Source: a virus
IMG/VR virus record: IMGVR_UViG_3300031706_000070
Coordinates: 1-20,008 of that record
Length of the DNA: 20,008 nt
Direction: 5' to 3' (one strand)
In this document: one piece after another, positions 16,610 to 20,008 of the stretch
Layout of the letters: the number at the start of each line of letters is the position of its first letter
Position numbering within the stretch: the first letter of the stretch is position 1
The notes under the pieces: generated by a model
The model's input: only the letters and a program-made list of their open reading frames with translations
What the model was told of the DNA's origin: nothing
The model's database searches: none
Made by a program: the position numbers and the translations under genes

Positions 16610-18019
16610 CTAAATTTTCTTTAATAACACAAAATTGTTTGCTGCTTGTACACATAAACATCTTTCTGATAAGAAGTGAACGTTCATTGCATCCTCGTCG
16701 CTTGTATAGTTTCCACCAACAGATCCAGTGATCCAAGATTTCATCTTTCTATCGTCAGCTTCAGAAGCTCTATAACGAATATGTAAGAATGGTCTTGAAA
16801 TATTCTGTCCTAATTGTTGGTCATATACTGTAGACGTTCCAGCTGGAACCATTACACCTTCAATATCGTCAATTAATCCACGAGTAGTAGCATCATTTAA
16901 GTATTTCCAGTCAGTTTTGTAGAAATCATAAGATCCTCTACGGAAACCGCTAAATCCTAAGTTAAGTGCCATGTCTTCTGAATTGTTAAATACTCCGTAA
17001 GAAGTACCACCAGTTCCAAAACCATTTTGAGCAGCTAACATATTGTCAATAGCTAAAGCAGTACCTCTTCCTAAGAACATCATGTTCTCTTCAATAGCTC
17101 CTTGCTTATCAAGTTCCTGTAAAATAAGATCGAAATCAGCTAATCCAGCAGCTCCTCCAAAATCAGCATCAGAATAAACTAATCCTCTAGTTTCTAATGC
17201 AGCAAAAAGTCCATCAGAACCTGTAATAGTTCCTGCAGTACCAAATGATGCTGGTGAAGCAATAGGGTTAGTTGCAGTTTCTGCTTCTAACATAGCCATT
17301 TCTAATTGATCTTCAAAACGAATTCTAGCTTCATGCTCAGACTTTAAATACCATAAGTATCCAGAAGTTCCAGCTTCAGTAGTTACTTCAACCCATCCAA
17401 TTTGAGCAGTATCAGAACCACTTACATTGTATTTATCTCTAAGGATAATAGGTTTGTTGTTAAACTGTTCGAAAGCAGCATCAACTGAAGTACCCGCTTT
17501 TTCAGATCCTTTTGCATATTCAGAACCGTATACAAATACCTTTCCATTAGCTGCAACAGGTGTAAGATTTCCTTTGTAACCTGCTACTGTTAATGTAGCA
17601 ACTCCTGCAGCAACTGCAACACTTTGTACATAAGCTTTTTCAACTACTAGTCCGTTAGCACTAGCACATACGATAGTAGCTCCAGGTCCAATAAGATTTT
17701 GTGATGCTCCTCCTACTGCTGGAATAACTACAGTTGTAGTTGTTATAACAACTGGGTCATATGCAATGTGTAATCTACCTTGCTCAGACCATACTACTCT
17801 GTCTGAAGCCATAGGCATTTCTGCTCCTACCATACGTAAAAATCCAGAGATAGTACGGTTTCCGTATCTTTCTACTTCTTTTTCATATACTTCTGGTAAA
17901 AATTGTTGTGTAAAATCCATATCTGTTAAAGATAGGTAGTTGTCGTTAAACAACGTTTGTGTAGGTCTTGGTGTTAAATGCGCCAATGCGCCAACACTAC
18001 CTGTAAATGTTCCTGCCAT
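16610..18019 (-). CDS. Major capsid protein, 469 residues
   Basis: Length, composition and position after the scaffold gene fit a major capsid protein, probably HK97-fold. The N-terminus reads TPRPTQTLFNDNYLSLTDM, then FLPEVYEKEVERYGNRTISG (residues about 40-59) and ASDRVVWSEQGRLH, a pattern I associate with capsid proteins of uncultured marine phages. A Val/Ala/Thr-rich beta insert follows (about 90-170), then helical segments around residue 230 (LWYLKSEHEARIRFEDQLEMA) and a C-terminal SFxRP-like region with SRPFLHIRYRASEADDRKM. No protease-cleaved delta domain is obvious. It is the only gene here ending in TAG, and a hairpin follows 24 bases later. Its start lies in an A-rich leader overlapping the scaffold stop. 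Confidence 0.88.
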   Translation of the reverse strand: MAGTFTGSVGALAHLTPRPTQTLFNDNYLSLTDMDFTQQFLPEVYEKEVERYGNRTISGFLRMVGAEMPMASDRVVWSEQGRLHIAYDPVVITTTTVVIPAVGGASQNLIGPGATIVCASANGLVVEKAYVQSVAVAAGVATLTVAGYKGNLTPVAANGKVFVYGSEYAKGSEKAGTSVDAAFEQFNNKPIILRDKYNVSGSDTAQIGWVEVTTEAGTSGYLWYLKSEHEARIRFEDQLEMAMLEAETATNPIASPASFGTAGTITGSDGLFAALETRGLVYSDADFGGAAGLADFDLILQELDKQGAIEENMMFLGRGTALAIDNMLAAQNGFGTGGTSYGVFNNSEDMALNLGFSGFRRGSYDFYKTDWKYLNDATTRGLIDDIEGVMVPAGTSTVYDQQLGQNISRPFLHIRYRASEADDRKMKSWITGSVGGNYTSDEDAMNVHFLSERCLCVQAANNFVLLKKI

Positions 18020-18034
18020 AATTGTAATTTTAAA

Positions 18035-18044
18035 TTTTTATTAT
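18035..18044 (-). promoter_or_regulatory. A-rich start leader element before the capsid gene
   Basis: Reads ATAATAAAAA on the minus strand, overlapping the scaffold stop (TAA TAA in frame) and 15 bases before the capsid ATG. It belongs to the same AATAATAAAA-like series as other starts here. The most highly translated gene of the block carries it and no Shine-Dalgarno. Confidence 0.35.
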
Positions 18045-19207
18045 CTTTGTTTTATTCCAAACTTAGAAGAACCTGTAGATGTAACAGATTTAAACGTAGT
18101 TCCTGTAGAATGTTTGACGTTTTCATGAACACCTCTCGGACTCATATCAATATTCTTTGCATTGGTTACGCTTGCTTTCATGGCATCGGTTTTTCCTTGC
18201 TCATAAAAGTGTTTTGCAATTGCATCTGGGTTCATAGCTGTAAATAGAGACTTGTGATAACCCGCGGCGTCATTCATTTCATTTTTATCGTTCAAGAACT
18301 TCTTGACAAAATTATTGATATCTCCCTGGGTGTCTTTTACTTGGTCTGCGTTATTTACTTTGTAACGAAATTTCTTTTCACCAACATTGAAATCAAAACC
18401 TTTGAAATCATTGGAAAAAAGCTTTTCTGTTTTAGCATTAAACGTAGACACTTGATGTTCAGCTACTTTGGTTGCTTCTTGTTTTTCATTATTATAACGG
18501 TTGAAAAACTCTACCGCTTTTTTTGTTTCTGGAGCTAAGTTAGTTCCAGCTTTTATTTCTTTATAGTACTTACTTTTTAAGCCGTCTAGATGATTTTTAG
18601 CATTTGCTAACTCTTCTTTTCTTGCTAATTTTTTTCTACGTATATCTCTTTCTTCATCAACTTCTTCATCATAAGAAAAATTGTCTTCCATTATAAAGTC
18701 AATCTCTTCTCTATCTAAATGAGGTTTTGTATTTTCGTAGAATTCTCTTAATAATTGATTATCATTTAAAGATGAATAATCTGTATTTAATTTTACGTAA
18801 TCTTCCAGGCTTCCACCGGTTTCTTCCATAAACTCAACAACCTTCTGAATATTTTCCGGTAATGGAACTCCAAGATCTTGTTCGACAACAGCTTGCTGAA
18901 TTTCTTCTGCTATTGTTTCTACTTTTTCTTCTATTTCTTCTTCTGTTATTTCTTCAATAACTGATTGGGGAGCATCTTGAACGGCGTCTGGTTGTTGTGG
19001 TATTTCTTTTTCCACTTTTTGTACAGGCTCGGTTGGTTGATCTGCAACCACGTCTGCTGTTTCTTGCTTTGTATTGGCATCTTCGTTTAGTTTGTTTAGT
19101 TGACCTAAATCTACTTTGATGACACCATCTTCCACCGACATAGGTTTTGATTCTTCTGCTTTGATTTCTTCAACAGCAGGTACTTGTTCTTCTGTTTGTT
19201 CTGACAT
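18041..19207 (-). CDS. Putative capsid scaffolding protein, 388 residues
   Basis: It lies between portal and capsid genes, the usual place for scaffold. The first 125 residues are extremely acidic and Gln/Val/Pro-rich, with clusters such as EEITEEEIEEKVETIAEEIQ. The middle (about 130-310) is charged and helical, with DREEIDFIMEDNFSYDEEVD and ERDIRRKKLARKEE. The C-terminus turns basic and Ser/Thr-rich (FKSVTSTGSSKFGIKQR). An acidic elongated helix with a basic C-terminal end resembles P22-type scaffold, whose basic tail binds coat protein; this parallel is inference, not homology. No Ser-His or other protease motif is evident, so I do not call it a prohead protease. It ends in TAA TAA. Confidence 0.75.
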   Translation of the reverse strand: MSEQTEEQVPAVEEIKAEESKPMSVEDGVIKVDLGQLNKLNEDANTKQETADVVADQPTEPVQKVEKEIPQQPDAVQDAPQSVIEEITEEEIEEKVETIAEEIQQAVVEQDLGVPLPENIQKVVEFMEETGGSLEDYVKLNTDYSSLNDNQLLREFYENTKPHLDREEIDFIMEDNFSYDEEVDEERDIRRKKLARKEELANAKNHLDGLKSKYYKEIKAGTNLAPETKKAVEFFNRYNNEKQEATKVAEHQVSTFNAKTEKLFSNDFKGFDFNVGEKKFRYKVNNADQVKDTQGDINNFVKKFLNDKNEMNDAAGYHKSLFTAMNPDAIAKHFYEQGKTDAMKASVTNAKNIDMSPRGVHENVKHSTGTTFKSVTSTGSSKFGIKQR

Positions 19208-19223
19208 GATAAAATATGATTAA

Positions 19224-19241
19224 TTATTACTATTATTATTA
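19224..19241 (-). other. Six consecutive in-frame stop codons ending the portal gene
   Basis: After the last sense codons (GAC CCT AGG) the portal frame reads TAA TAA TAA TAG TAA TAA. The run is part of an AAT-type trinucleotide stretch that fills the 31-base gap before the scaffold start, so it serves as both stop array and A/T-rich leader. Confidence 0.6.
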
Positions 19242-20008
19242 CCTAGGGTCTGACGAACCTAAGTTAAAACCTCCACCCATTGTATCAAACCCACTTGATT
19301 CGAAGTTTTGAGGAGGTGCTTCTGTTTGTCTTTGATTTATTAATTCACTTTGTTGCGTAGCTTGCAATTTAGTTCTTTCGTCTTTTCTGTCTTCTTTTTC
19401 TTTAATTTCTTTTTTAGCACCATTAACTTCGATACCTTTAAGTTGCATATTCATTTCAAACTCTAATTGCATTAACTCTTTTTTCAAAGCAGCTTCTTGC
19501 ATCATTTTTGCTTTGTCTATTTCTGCTTGAGCTTGTACTAATGAAATCTTTTGCTGTATTAAAGCTTGACCTTTCTGAACTTCTGCTTGAGCAGCTACTT
19601 GTTGCGCTTCGGCATTGGCTTTAGCCTGTGCTTGAATATTTTGCTGTTGCATTTCTTGATCCAGCTTTTGCTTAGCTACTCTTCTTATTTTTAGTAATTG
19701 ATTAGCAAGTTTAAGACTTCTTACTTCTCTAAGATCTATAGCATCTGATAAATCTATTAATCCACTTTGAACAGCCGCTTGAATATTGTTTTCTAATATA
19801 GCTCTTTCTTCTTCATCTGGTTTTAATTCAATAAAGATACCAAAGTCATACAAATATAAGTCTTTCATTTCTTCAAGAACTGCTACATTTTGATTACCTA
19901 TTTTATGTATAAAAGCATCTCGTGTTGGAGAGTATTCTAAAATATCAGATATTCTTAATGATAAACCTTCACATAAATCCGATGTTAAAAATAAACTACC
20001 ATCTAATA
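19239..20008 (-). CDS. Portal protein, C-terminal part; N-terminus beyond right edge
   Basis: The frame is open from 20008, giving 255 visible residues before the stop; the Met encoded at 19866-19868 is internal, since codons upstream of it are sense to the edge. Visible blocks are RISDILEYSPTRDAFIHKIG and DLYLYDFGIFIELKPDEEE, then a helix (SLKLANQLLKIRRVAKQKLD) leading into a long Gln/Ala/Lys-rich coiled coil of about 100 residues and a Gly/Asn/Pro-rich tail. A C-terminal Gln/Ala helix is typical of portal barrels that project into the head. The position just before scaffold and capsid genes supports portal. Only the C-terminal part is seen, so the family is inferred mainly from gene order. 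Confidence 0.7.
   Translation of the reverse strand, partial: LDGSLFLTSDLCEGLSLRISDILEYSPTRDAFIHKIGNQNVAVLEEMKDLYLYDFGIFIELKPDEEERAILENNIQAAVQSGLIDLSDAIDLREVRSLKLANQLLKIRRVAKQKLDQEMQQQNIQAQAKANAEAQQVAAQAEVQKGQALIQQKISLVQAQAEIDKAKMMQEAALKKELMQLEFEMNMQLKGIEVNGAKKEIKEKEDRKDERTKLQATQQSELINQRQTEAPPQNFESSGFDTMGGGFNLGSSDPR

Noticed and set aside
18041-19207. Scaffold gene as a fused prohead protease-scaffold
   Set aside because: I see no Ser protease or other protease signature; the protein is acidic and helical throughout its first two thirds.
19239-19868. A complete 209-residue gene starting at 19868
   Set aside because: Codons upstream of that Met are all sense to the window edge and continue the same protein, so this is the C-terminal part of a longer portal-like gene.
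1-20008. tRNA genes, CRISPR arrays, insertion sequences or attachment sites
   Set aside because: The gaps are 86 bases or less and show no cloverleaf, spaced direct repeats, transposase frame or terminal inverted repeats.

Overview
The window is a virion-structure block from a tailed double-stranded DNA phage. The sequence is AT-rich, and every gene I can support lies on the minus strand, so transcription runs from position 20008 towards position 1. Three lines of evidence point to a phage of Bacteroidota, probably marine Flavobacteriia. None of the eleven visible start codons has a Shine-Dalgarno sequence at a usable distance, and they follow A-rich leaders instead. One tail protein carries an Fn3-like module of a type common in Bacteroidota surface proteins. 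The capsid and tail proteins resemble families that I associate with uncultured marine phages. Host and lineage are inferred from sequence reading alone; no database search was possible.

Layout in transcription order. Head module: the C-terminal part of a portal protein (right edge to 19239), an acidic scaffold-like protein (19207-18041), the major capsid protein (18019-16610), and a 269-residue conserved virion protein of unknown role (16523-15714). A GC-richer hairpin lies in the gap on each side of that last gene. Neck and tail module: two head-tail adaptor-like proteins (15647-14916 and 14912-14010), a 1929-residue tail hub/stabilization protein with an adhesin-like C-terminal extension (14006-8217), a 710-residue beta-rich tail protein (8214-6082), and a 108-residue small protein (6064-5738). 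Ejection module: a 214-residue glycine-rich protein (5705-5061), a 480-residue protein of unknown family (5042-3600), and a giant protein of at least 1196 residues with a putative zinc-metallopeptidase site (3589 to beyond the left edge).

No sheath, tail-tube or helical tape-measure protein is visible. Hub and ejection proteins directly follow the head genes. I therefore infer a short-tailed, podovirus-like particle: portal, scaffold and capsid build the head, the two adaptors and the long hub protein close the portal and form the tail, the beta-rich proteins contact the cell surface, and the last three proteins are probably packed in the head and injected ahead of the DNA.

The genes are tightly packed. 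The largest gap is 86 bases (16524-16609), so no gene-free stretch exceeds 300 bases. I see no tRNA, rRNA, CRISPR array, insertion sequence, attachment site or metabolic gene. Both outer genes are cut by the window edges.
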